NCBI GenBank assembly: GCA_026874595.1
Contig: CM049321.1
Coordinates: forward strand, 45,815,797-45,879,796
From: Sipunculus nudus
Taxonomy: Eukaryota; Annelida; Sipuncula; Golfingiida; Sipunculidae
Reading direction: 5' to 3'
DNA length: 64,000 bases
Every line of letters starts with the position of its first letter. The stretch's first letter is position 1. Shown piece after piece: positions 34,396 through 45,923 of the stretch. A program made the translations under genes and the position numbers. The notes below the pieces were generated by a model that saw only the letters and a program-made list of their open reading frames with translations, was not told the origin of the DNA and ran no database searches.

Positions 34396-36388
34396 AAAAA
34401 CAAGTGACCCGTGGGTCATGACGCTCAGCTGCCAACATGCCATGCGACATCATTGTCTGAGATTCACATCTTCCAGTCAAATTTTTGAAGAACCTAATTG
34501 CCAATTTGTTGAAATTTTCTATGACAACAGAAATATATATCACATTTGTCTGGTTAAAACACAGTGAATTGATGGTTTGAGGCAAAATGTATGGTTGTTG
34601 ATCGAGCTATCAGGATCTTATCCCATAGCTTGGTTGATACCTGTCAGTCTCAACAGAAAAAAAACACAGGCCAAATAAAAGAAAAAAATATATAGCAAAA
34701 AATCAAGGGAATCCATGCACAAATTATTTGAGAAACTTGTGCTTCTGTATGAATTTTTATTCAACACAAGCCAACTATACTGAGCTTTTATACATGATGG
34801 TCATATGTATTAAGAAATCTTTGACCCTATCCTGTGCAAGATTACATTAATATACGTCCCACTGCATTCACTGCACTGACAAAAGGATTTCTAAGGTGGC
34901 TATATGGCAGACAACAATTAATGGATTTCTATAACAAGTCTGACATTTGATATTACACATCCTCAAATAAGAGACCAACTTGTGGTAGTTGCTCCAAAGA
35001 ATGTTACAGTAATGAATTTCCAAAATGTATGATCAGGTTGGAGAGCTCTCATATCAAGCAACCTAACGCATATCTCATTGCAACCTCAACTGCAAAATTT
35101 TCATATAATCTTATAAATCAGTAGCTAAACCATAATACTATACTTTCATAGTCTTAATGCTTGACCGAAGCATTCCGGCAACAGTTTGTCTTTGTTATGC
35201 ACTAATGAGGTTCTTATCACTCAATAGGCTGATACAAAAGGGAGTCATACATCACCATGCAACGTCTCTCGCAATTACGGCCACTCAGTGAGATGTACCA
35301 GTCGGAGTGCAATGGTTAATTTGTATGAACAAGAAAAATAGAGATGGTCCACAAAGTAAGTCTTTAATTATTGTGAACTTCCCTGACCTATAACCTTCGC
35401 TTTTTGCCCACATTTGAATTGGATTCTTTCTAGAGTGATGGGTAACTATAACCACTTAACACTGGTGTAATTACTTGGCAACCAATGTGTGAATAGCTTT
35501 AAATTTAACCTGCGACCTTTAACCTCCAGACGAGCTGACCCCAAAATCAATAAGTTATTTTTTCAAGCAAAAAGACCGATAAATATGAAGTTTGAATCAA
35601 ATTGAGTGATGCATAGAGGATCGAGGCTTATGTGAAAGACTGAATGTTTGTTTATGAACAGTTTAGCTTGAAATAGGTTTACAAGCATTTGGAACATTTT
35701 AGTTTTGTGAATTTGACCTCTGACCTTTTGAACTCAACATCAATAGTGTTCATCCCCTATTGGTAAGCCACATATGACATATTGAAGGTATAGATTGAAA
35801 AGTTTGCCTTAAAATGACTCCACGCGAGAAGTGGGTATTGTGAACTTGACCTTTGATCTGAAAAAAAAAATCAACAGGTCCTTTCCCTGTTGGCAAAGAA
35901 GCGATATGTCAGTGCTGGAAGGTTTAGAATGAAAAGCCTAGCTTGAAATGTGTAGGTGAGCCATATGTGTAAGATCAAAGGATTGGGATGAATGTTTTTG
36001 GCTCAAAATGCATCCATAAGCTTTTAAAAAAATTGGGTTCTGTGACCTTGACCTTTGACCTTGCGACCTCAAAATAATTATGGTTCTTCGATCCCTTGTT
36101 GGAAGGTGAGCTGTATGTGAAAGATGGAAGGTTTGGGATGAAAATTTTGGCTTTAAGAATTAATTCTGGGGGCTGCAAACACACCCCGAAACTCAGAGAA
36201 TATAGGTCGCTGTGACCTAATTTCAGGTTTGCAAGATCTTTTAAGAACATCTAAGACTGCAAAGGGTTCATAATCCTAACCCTTACGGTTACCATTTGTG
36301 CCCTGGTAACGGGCGGACAGACGGAAGGACGACGGACAAAGACCCATCGCTATAGCACAGCATGACTGAAAGTCAGCTGAGCTAATAA
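34396..36388 (+). mobile_element. Family A variant element, head to tail
   Basis: The head has GTGACCCGTGGGTCATGACG (about 34403-34422), where one base breaks the palindrome. The left 650 bp match 3796-4264 and 5853-6040, so this is the copy without the family C insertion. The interior includes C-like phrases with 'ctgtgaccttgacctttgac' near 36041. The right end is a GGACAGACGGAAGGACG tract and GTCAGCTGAGCTA (36372-36384). It mixes A ends with C-like cores. Confidence 0.75.
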
Positions 36389-36740
36389 AACGGGAGACGT
36401 CCATATCTTTATTCCTAGGGTCTTTTATTATACTTTTTCCATACACATATTAATCACATTTTAAACCCTATTTCAAGCACGTTCCATTGGTTGCTTTTAT
36501 CACTGAGGCAGGGCGTTAGCGTGGTATCTTGGAATCCGCTAATATCTGGATTTTTTTTTTGGTAAAATGAATTGTGCGGCACAGATATGCTTATGAGAAA
36601 GCCAAGAATCGTTTTCTTTTTCCCCTTTGTTTTGAACATAAGTCGAAATTCATGTCGCTAGTACCTCGCTCGGCGGGTCTCTTCAGACGAATTAAACAGG
36701 GTTTAAAAATATCAGTTGTCGAAAAGCACTTTACCCAGTT
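36389..36740. other. Non-coding spacer
   Basis: No gene or repeat end recognised. Confidence 0.5.
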
Positions 36741-37120
36741 GTGACTTTGTTATAAACACATAGCCACAGGCCGCTGCCTTCATTTATCTAGCGGCCGGAC
36801 TGGAATGCATGCACTGTTAGACGGTGGTGAGCCGTTGAAGTTGTTTCAGCCAGCGGTGTGCAGTGCACGTGTTACATGAGCACTGGTAACTTTCTGACCC
36901 ACCATGCTGAAATGTGACACATGCACTTGACCGGCTGAAACAATCCACTGCGTAACCTATAGGTAGCTACCCGTATTACCATCGGTCTTGTGTAGCCAGT
37001 GGTCAAGTTACAAGGACACAGCAGTGATGATGTAACACCTATACTGCAAGATCCATGCCTTTCGGTCCGCTAGATAAATGAAGGTAGGGCCCTGTGGCCC
37101 TATGTTTACAACAAAACCAC
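36741..37120. mobile_element. Fold-back element, about 380 bp
   Basis: Long imperfect inverted arms: 36741-36810 against 37052-37120. They include a perfect 18-bp match, CCTTCATTTATCTAGCGG (36777-36794), with its inverse at 37067-37084. A second nested pair, TTGTTTCAGCC and GGCTGAAACAA, lies inside. The whole segment could fold into one long stem. I see no target duplication. Confidence 0.75.
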
Positions 37121-37298
37121 ATACAGGTCCAGAACAGGTCCGTGTTTTACAAATACACTACAACGGATATCCACATTGGCTTAAATCAATCCGACCGGAC
37201 GAGGGGCGTCTAGCTGTTTAAAAAATCGATAGTTTGCGCAGGGCTGCTAAGTACCTTACTTCGTCTATAGAAATACAGCCGTGCTTAATCTATACAAC

Positions 37299-37544
37299 AT
37301 GGAACAATCATTATTATATGTTTCCGTTGTGAATCCTGTATTAGACAAAGCAATAACTCAGATTGTAGGGTATATGCGTTCGCTAAACAGTCAAATTTCA
37401 AACAACAGGCTGCACAGATGGTTAAATAATGAATCCAATGATTGGGTATATGATGAAAATAAAACGAGAAACCACCGAAAAACATTGTTTCGAGAAAAAG
37501 TGTTAACATCGTTTCCTAAAGTTTGGCGAAAACGTCCTGTCAAG
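37299..37544 (+). CDS. Possible first coding exon of an unrecognised gene
   Basis: An 82-codon open frame from ATG to a donor-like CAAG|GTAACA at phase 0. The peptide is basic toward the end (KTRNHRKTLF, WRKRPVK) and shows no domain or signal peptide I recognise. No partner exon could be placed. It may be a chance open frame; the donor and composition are the only support. Confidence 0.2.
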
Positions 37545-38164
37545 GTAACACGTATTCACGTGGCATAGTATTACACTGTCCATCTAAATATCCGGACTTT
37601 TTCTATCAAAATGTGATAACCTGCTCCATATATATGATAAACGGTGCATAATATTTGTGGCAAAGTAAATGAAGATTTATCTGATGGTTATGGCTTTATA
37701 TGTTCATGAATAAATTTTTAGTTATGCTCCTAGTTGTAGATATAAAAAAGGGAGGAGAAAGATCAGTCGGTCAACTGCCTCCACTGCACATATTCTGCCA
37801 GAAGCATGCCACACGGAACTTGGATCCAGGATATACTGGGCAGATCCAGGATATACTGGGCAGATCCAGGATATACGAACAAGAAGGTTCCAAACCAGGA
37901 GGATTTAGGCCTAAGACAAAACCTAACAAGAGGTCGGCAGATTCAGGCCAAAAAATGGTCTGAAACCCTTAAAATGACGCCGCACCTGGAAAAAAGGGGT
38001 GGGTTAAGGTGGTGGTGGGGGGGGGGGGGTTGACCACCTGAACTCTCCGCCTGGATTCGCTTCTGGGACGGACGAACATTCGAAGCAAGAAATATACTTT
38101 ACTTTCATTAACCCAAGAACATAAAAATATCAACCACATAAACATTACTACTGAAGTATGCATT
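37545..38164. other. Non-coding, with 20-bp tandem repeat and G run
   Basis: GATCCAGGATATACTGGGCA is present in two full copies and one partial copy (37823-37876). A G run lies near 38018-38030. No supported gene. Confidence 0.65.
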
Positions 38165-39780
38165 ACCCTAAACTAAACCTGTTAATTACTTAATTATCGT
38201 ATGCTAAGTGCTATTATTATAAGTTATTATTAAGATAAGTAAGTGCATATCACAGGTGGACTTGAATTGTCTGTGGCTACATCATTCCAAAATACCAGTA
38301 AGACTGTACATGCTGCTATCCAATATTTAACTGAACAGAAGAACGCGGTACCTTTTTATTGCAACAAATACTATAACAATGACGGATACATGGATACCGA
38401 TAATAATGTAAACATTCATGCATAAACTGCAATTTTTTTTTATAAATGACAAATAGTGCAACGCCATATGTTTAACTAGGAAAGTGTTGCATCAATGATG
38501 TGGGGGGGGGGGGGGGGGACGAACGGACGGACGGACAAAACGCAGCCCATTTTAGTGGCCTCCTTCGTTGCGGCGGGGGACAATAAACCTAAGCATAATT
38601 TTTTTATTTATAGAGTAAATGTTGAAATATGAAATAAATGTAAAATATTATTCGATTTTAAATTATTGATAATATATATGTGTAACGTTAACATTGTTAT
38701 TATATTCAGATAGTGAGTTGGGTTCTGTTCGATTGTTAGCATTTAAAGAAATTTCAAAATAAAATAAATTACACACATTCGCATTAATAAACTGCTCATC
38801 ATTTCAAATTTGTGCAAATTAATCCTGCCAGATAGTTGAAGTATATACACATGCAGACACTTTTTTTCTGTTTTGGATTGAAAAAGACAGGTCGTGGAAC
38901 TCGCTTGCCCATATAGTGAAGGATACAAAGCATACAAAGGTTTTACGGAATTTGATATTAATGATATGAATAAACATGTTGTGTTCCGTTTCATCATGAC
39001 ATTATATCAGCAAAGGGCATATTGCAATGTGTACGTAGGAAAGACACTTTATCAAGACAGATGTAGGACAATTTGATTCTTTCATTCTTTTGTAGGAGAC
39101 AATAAGGAATTGATATATATATGGCCTTGTAATTCTATATCGACATATTTACAGTTAAACAGGTATTTTGATTAAAAAGTTGACACGAACTACGGTTAAA
39201 TATATCGTGCACAAATATTGGGCAGATAAATGTTAAAATGGTCTGCTTATCTTCTCAATTGTTGTTTATGGAATTCATCGCAGGTAGGAACATTAAAAGG
39301 AACGAAGAACAAATTTGTATTTGTGTTGGAGATGTGGTAACATATCCAAAATGGCTCAATTTAGAAAAGTTTTGTGAATATAGTATCTCCAAGATATGGC
39401 GATACGTAATTTATAAAATGTTATCCTACCTTGTAAGTAGATAATAAACCAATAACCGTTCATGGGTAATAGCATACACTTTTGATTTATTTTTGTAGCC
39501 AAAAGCGAATGAGAAATTTTTCTTTTTCAAAATAAAATTAATGTTGATAAAAGGCAAACTTGACCACATGAAGCTAATTGCTACACATATGGAGATCAAA
39601 CATCAACAAAACAATCAATACGGGGACAATTATGCTGTATAATGATTTTCAAAGATATTGATTAAATAAAGACTTGTTTTTAGCTGTTAACAAAAAATGA
39701 GCAAACGTAGTTAAGACCGAGAAACGAATCGCTACTTTTTTTCAGAACAGGACAAATAAACTCAGTTTAACACAATTCTA
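38165..39780 (+). repeat. Segmental duplication, copy 1
   Basis: Matches 44147-45565 in order, about 5.8-6.0 kb apart, with many small gaps. Shared landmarks: 'gcatatcaca', 'gacttgaattgt', 'cattcttttgtag', 'ggttaaatatatcg', and the first-exon sequence of the lectin gene. Copy 1 ends before a TA/TG microsatellite. Confidence 0.8.
39238..39283 (+). CDS. Candidate alternative first exon of the lectin gene
   Basis: ATG followed by 15 codons (MVCLSSQLLFMEFIA) and a donor G|GTAGGA at phase 1. This is the duplicate of the signal-peptide exon at 45065-45131. The ATG used there is ATT here and two single-base gaps shift the frame, yet a shorter hydrophobic leader with the same exit phase remains. It could splice to the PAN exon at 46136, making an alternative start, or it may be a dead copy. 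Confidence 0.35.
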
Positions 39781-39790
39781 ATTGTCGAAA

Positions 39791-39793
<3 letters not shown>

Positions 39794-39856
<63 letters not shown>
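39794..39856. repeat. (TA)n(TG)n microsatellite
   Basis: About 19 TA units followed by about 12 TG units. Confidence 0.98.
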
Positions 39857-40306
39857 ATTAAATTTTTCAAGCAATATAATTTCTGAAAAGATTCCTAACC
39901 TTTTCATTCGGCAGTACCTATATATGCTACGCCACATATAAAGCTTATACCCTTTACTTGCTCTGTACCTGCCCCATTCCTTTTGTTATGATAAGCTATC
40001 AACACTCAGCGCTTGACGATTTTCCGCTAGCTATACAGGGAGCTGTACTGATAGCTAGGCACCCAGGACAGTACTTCCTGTAAACGTTTGGTCAAGCATT
40101 AAATCAGACGTATATATTGCAGGGATACAGAAGGCAATTTGAGAAGTGGTCACCAGTGGAAATGCCTTGATAGGAAAACTGCTCAAAATTATTCGTTCTG
40201 ACTACTTATTTATTTTTCCACAACATTTAAGGGATACTCTTAGCTAATAAAATTACTTAAGTAACTTCATTGTTATTATTTCACAAATTCGCCATCTGGC
40301 ATTTTA

Positions 40307-40395
40307 TTAGCTCAACTGATTGTAAGTCATCTGAGCTATAGCGATTGGCCTTAGTCCGTCTCTTGTCTTTCCCGCCGTCTTAGCATTAAAAGGTC
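40307..40395 (-). repeat. Solitary family A tail, reversed
   Basis: Reads 'tagctcaactgattgtaagt' and 'catctgagctatagcgat' followed by GTCCGTC-type sequence. This is the family A hairpin and part of the microsatellite in reverse, with no monomers next to it. Confidence 0.7.
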
Positions 40396-41344
40396 ACAAC
40401 CATCATATGATTAAAGTAACAACTATTAATAAAGTACTGACTTCAGCACATAAAAACTACTATTGAAAACAAATATTATGTGAAACAGGCAGACTGTGCA
40501 TTGTGTTTGACAGAAAAGACAGAAAAATAGCTCAAAGAGGTCACAAAGAAGGTATTGAAAGTGAAAACGGGGGAAACATTTTGGTAATCCCTGGCTCATT
40601 AGTGAGAATGATGAAATTGTTTGCAACAAACTAAGAGGGAAACAAAGAGTAAAATACACCAGCCCACAAATCCAGAATTAAATCCATGACATTTTAGCCC
40701 ATATGATCCAAACAGAAACTAGATGAATAACAGTGTGGACTAATCCATAATGGTTGACGAATCAGAAAAACTTTAGCAAGAAAGAGCAAATGTGAATTGA
40801 TGCTCGTTACATGTACAATAACAGCATACACGAAGAGTTTCTTGATTTTACTCGTTTAAAGGAACTGAACGCTACCAATATGAAAGACATATTTGCGATG
40901 TTCTTTGTAAATGTGGCATACGAAACCAAGGATGTGTCGCGCAAACATATGACGGTGCCTCTGTGATGGGTGGGTGCAAAAAAGGTCTGCAGAGCTTGTT
41001 CGCGAGGATGTACCACAGTCTACATCCACTGCTATTATAATCGTCTGAATTTGGTCATTGTTGACACTGTTAAATCAGTTAAAATGGCAGAAAACTTTTT
41101 CAGTGTTCTGCAAGTACTATATTTGTTCATGTCATCCCATGTACCCTGTGAGCTTTTCTGAAAAAGCAAACCAACTGTTCCTTTGCAGTCAACCTCGCAC
41201 CCTTAACACAACAATAGACTTTTGCAAATAATTCAAATGTCAAACATTTTAAGCAAATACTTTATGGTCATAATGGAAGCTCAGATTTAATCAGTCTGGT
41301 ATGAGTTTTTGAGATAAGTATGAAAGCACTGTGTATAGTCTCTC

Positions 41345-41421
<77 letters not shown>

Positions 41422-42412
41422 GTAATCCCCTAAAATTAATTCCCGTCTTATCTTATTAAGCTGGAGTTTTGATACGCTGCAGTTCTTAGTCTGCCATTTG
41501 TTGGCTTATATTATCTTATCAGTAGTAGGTAAATCTAGGCTTAACAGAAAGATTAAGTTCAGTATAGCGACACTCTTACTTGCAGTTAGTCTATTGAGTA
41601 TCTGTTTAACATTATTATGGTTACTAAATGCTGAACTGCTGTGGTTCAGTCTTGGATTACTGGGTATTGTCAATGTCAGGCATCGCACGTGGGCATAGAT
41701 GATTCAATATTTTCAGAGTTTTATTTTTTTTGTTATCATCCATGTTATATTTTGTCCACCCGTTGGCAGTTAACTTGGTCAAGGTGAAGTAGCACAATTA
41801 TTTTCACTTTTTCTGTAATATATTTTATATAAGAGAAATGCCTCATCTAATCATTATGATACGATATGCATTATTCTCACTTATGTCTCTGTCATCATGG
41901 ACAATATTAAAAAAATTTCCCGGTCATTATACTTTTGTTATTAAACAAACTGGTGCATTGAGCTGGCTGTGAAAAGCTGCAGTATTATATTTTAGCAATT
42001 TGTATATAGTATTTTCTACACTTCTTTTTTTCAATAGACCATTTCAGCATTACAGGCTCGCATCTGCGATGACCGACCTTGAGCCGAAAGGGGGAAAAAT
42101 AACCAAAACACGCTTCACGCGGTCCCGAATTCTGTCGCTTCGTTCGTCTGACCCAGCAAATAAACAGTGTTACTTGTTTCTCGGGGTTAACCATGCCTTG
42201 TCCCAAACAATGTAATAAAACATAGTATCGATGGTTCATATGTTGTGTATAAACAGCTAGAGCCAGCTGGTCTGTGAAAAAAAGGCACAGCACTTGAACA
42301 ACACCCACGAGGTGCGAGTTCTGATCAGTGCACGCAGGCACCGTGGTGAAAGTAGCTAGCAGACATTAAATTTTGTTAAAATGGTATAATGTAATATATA
42401 CCAACATTATAA

Positions 42413-42457
<45 letters not shown>

Positions 42458-42673
42458 AACATGAATGATTTGAGGATATTTTATTGGCGGCGGCATATTC
42501 TGTTAAAAATTTAATGACAATCTAAACACAAAGGATATCTGTCCAAGTTGTGTGGCTACGTTTAGTTAAATAGTTAATAGTAATAGTAGTAGTACTATAG
42601 TAGTACTAGAACAATAACAGTTTTACTATTAGTAATACCCTGAATCCCTGTCACTTTGTCATCACAAACAAGG

Positions 42674-42742
<69 letters not shown>

Positions 42743-44146
42743 AATATATATATACAAACCTGTTAGGTCTTCTGTATTCCTGTTACATGAACTTTTTGAC
42801 AATTTTTAACTTTCTGTAATCTGTGAATTTTTAATTTGAGATAGAACTCTATAATTTAAGATGCGTTTCGTGTGAAAAAAATAATCTAAATACTCATGAT
42901 TTATAAACGAATACTAACCTTCATATCAAAGTCTTGAAAAAGACATCTCTACATTAAAGAAAAGTTCAATGTGGATATTGAATAAGAAACCAGCACCGTC
43001 GCATGTCCACTTGAATATTGCCATTATTGGTGACTATGAGCCACGTGGAGTGAGCGACTGCACGAATACCCGTATTTGTTACATTTTGTTTAAACAGGCC
43101 AGCAGAAGAGCTCTAACCTGCTTAGGCGAATCTGTAACACGTTTACGGGTGTCATTTTCTATCGGAGAGCGTCCACTTAAAATATTAATAGATATGTAGG
43201 AAGGATTGGAACGTGACGTTCCGCCATTTCTACCATCTACATGCTTGGTCAAGGAACGTGTTTTGGTAATGGTGACCTTTGACCCTGACTAACATGCATT
43301 GCGAGTCGCGAGATGCTGAAATGGTCAATTAAAATCGTTGAAGATTAAATTGCGAAGCCTTCTCTTCATGATACATGTAAATAACAATACATTTTTGGTT
43401 GAGGGGAAACGGGAATGATAATGTCATGGAAGATTTGTCGGTATTGCAATAGTGTTAATTTTTAGAATGTTTAACAAATTAGATGGTGCCCCCTTGGTAG
43501 ATGGTGTGCACCCCTAGGTCCCCCGGGTCATTGATGCTCTGCTATGCCACTGCGCGTGTTAACAGGTAAGTGAAAGCTAGACCAAGTTTGGATTTGGTTA
43601 TGAATGGGAGTATACACCAATACTTTAATTAGCAGAAAAAAGAACAGGAAGGCCAGAGTCATAACGCCGGTAATTGTCGCAAATCATATCCTGTTTATCC
43701 ACTGTGTTATATATAGTACCATATATAGGAACAATCTTAGCTTCAGTAACGGTAAATGTACCAGATCGAGTTGGTGGCTCATATCAATATTGTCGATAAT
43801 GAACATCTACAGATGGAGAGATGTTGTTAAATTAAGACAGTTTTAGCTGCAGATGATCCTAAAATGATGTATCAATTCAGTATGTTCAACAGATTTGGAG
43901 ACAAGTTTGAATTACATGGCCATAGGGATGACCATAAGACCAAGATTTCACCTTGTTACCATAGTATCGGTTAACTTATGATCTTGATAATGCATCATAA
44001 TTTGTCAGAAGCATGCGAAACCTGGGCGACATTGCAAAGCAAAAAAGTTACCTTTTACATATCAAATATACCTTTAGTAGATCAAGAAAATAGATATATC
44101 AACTAATATAAAGAAATATTACTAGAGAATATGCATTTCCCTAAAC
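40396..44146. other. AT-rich intergenic or long 5' intron, with microsatellites
   Basis: (TC)n(TA)n at 41339-41417, (TA)n at 42415-42453 and 42676-42754. Open frames of 60-118 codons (for example 41985-42341 minus and 42969-43199 plus) show no domain. If the 39.2-kb leader exon is used, this stretch is intron. Confidence 0.6.
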
Positions 44147-45565
44147 TAACATTGTTACGTTATTACAATCGTAATCTGCGTTTTCCAGCTAAGCGCATAT
44201 CACATGCAGGTAGACTTGAATTGTTTGTAACCATATTATCCTAAAACACCTGCATAACAGGACATGCTGCAACGAAGGAGTTAACCGATCATCGAAAGAA
44301 CTTGATCCCTTTTTATTATACAGATACTCAAATAATGAGAATTACATGGATATCGACAATATTTAAACATTTCTTCATGCACAGACTACATATTTATTTT
44401 TTACTGATACACCTACAAATAAATGTAAAGATATTTGTATATTGATTAATAAAATATATATTAAATTATTAGTGTAAGTATATTTTGATTATATGTAAGT
44501 GTAACGCTGATATAAGAATTATTTTCAAGTAGTGAATTTGGTTCTGTTCGATGGTCTACATTAAAATATATTTCATATAAAAAAATAACATTTGCAAAAA
44601 TAAGCTCTACATCATTTTAAATTTGAGTATATAAAGCCTGCCAGACAGTTAAGGTACATACAAAGACACTTTTCTTTAACTTCTGTTTTTGATTTAAATA
44701 TACATGTCATGGAATTCAAATCGCCTCGCTTGCCCATTGTGCAGGATACAAAGCATATATAGGTTTGAAGGTTTGCTATCAAAGACATGACTAAACATTG
44801 GCATTGTGATCGAGTCAATATGGCATTATGAGCTAAAATGACACATTGCAAACAATATGAAGAAATGACGCACAGATTAAAAATGCATAGATTAATGCAT
44901 CTATTGAGACAGGCAAAAGACAACTGTGATCTTCCATTCTTTTGTAGAAAATAAAAGGAACCGAAAGGTTTAGCACTGTATTCTATATCGACAGATACAA
45001 AGTTTACCAGGTGTTCTGAAAGGAGTGTTGGCATGACCTGCAGTTAAATATATCGCTTGCAAACATGGGACAAATGAATGTTGAAAATGTTCTGCTTATT
45101 TTGTCAATTTTTGTTTTGGAAATCATGGCAGGTAAGAACATTAAAGTATAAACGAAGATAATGTTGTGTTTAAGTTAGAAGAGTGGTAACATACCCAAAG
45201 TGGAAAAAGTAAAAATAATGTTTTGTCATGACAATATCTCCAAGACATGACGATATGTAATTTATAAAATCTTATTTCAACTTGTAAGGAGATTGTATAC
45301 CAATAACGGCTAAACGAATAAGAAATTGTTTCCTTTGTTAAATAAAATCAGTAATCATAAAATAAAATTTGAAAATCTTATGGTAATTTGCTACACATAA
45401 GGAGATCAAGCATCAATGGAATAATGGATACGGGAATTATAATGCTGTATAATGTTGTTCAAAAGATTCAAGCTAAAATGAGCTAACGTAGTTTAGGTCG
45501 AGAAACGAATCGCTATGTTTGTTCAAGTCAGGAAAAATAAACTCTCTTTAATCAAAATCTTCATG
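44147..45565 (+). repeat. Segmental duplication, copy 2
   Basis: The partner of 38165-39780. It contains the intact leader exon at 45065-45131 and so probably the working promoter of the lectin gene. Confidence 0.8.
45065..45131 (+). CDS. Lectin gene exon 1: signal peptide
   Basis: Encodes MGQMNVENVLLILSIFVLEIMA and ends with the donor G|GTAAGA at phase 1. The core LLILSIFVL is a fair signal-peptide hydrophobic stretch. Joined to exon 2 the junction reads Ala-Gly-Gly-Ala-Ser, a plausible cleavage region. Confidence 0.65.
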
Positions 45566-45688
45566 TTTACATGTATATTGTATATGAGACATTAGGTAAT
45601 AGTAATAAGTAATACTAACAGTAATAAACTATTTCAGCTTTTTTTCATGTAATAGTCATAGTTATAGAAATAGACTCAATTTATTTAG

Positions 45689-45734
<46 letters not shown>

Positions 45735-45869
45735 TTAGTTATTTATTTATAAAGAGAGAGAGAGAGAGATGGAATTGGTATTCACAGAAAAGTCGGTTCA
45801 CTGCCGATTGGAATCGAACCCACGATCTCCCGATCTATTCAGTGAATCAGCATTGATATTCATACACCC

Positions 45870-45923
<54 letters not shown>

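Noticed and set aside
34184-34585. 133-codon minus-strand open frame
   Set aside because: It straddles a family A head, which also gives the 3491-3835 frame; repeat-derived.
41985-42341. 118-codon minus-strand open frame
   Set aside because: No domain, no splice or homology support; chance frame.
44612-45034. 140-codon minus-strand open frame
   Set aside because: Lies antisense in the duplicated region upstream of the lectin leader; the other copy (38743-38997) is shorter and diverged with indels, and there is no domain.
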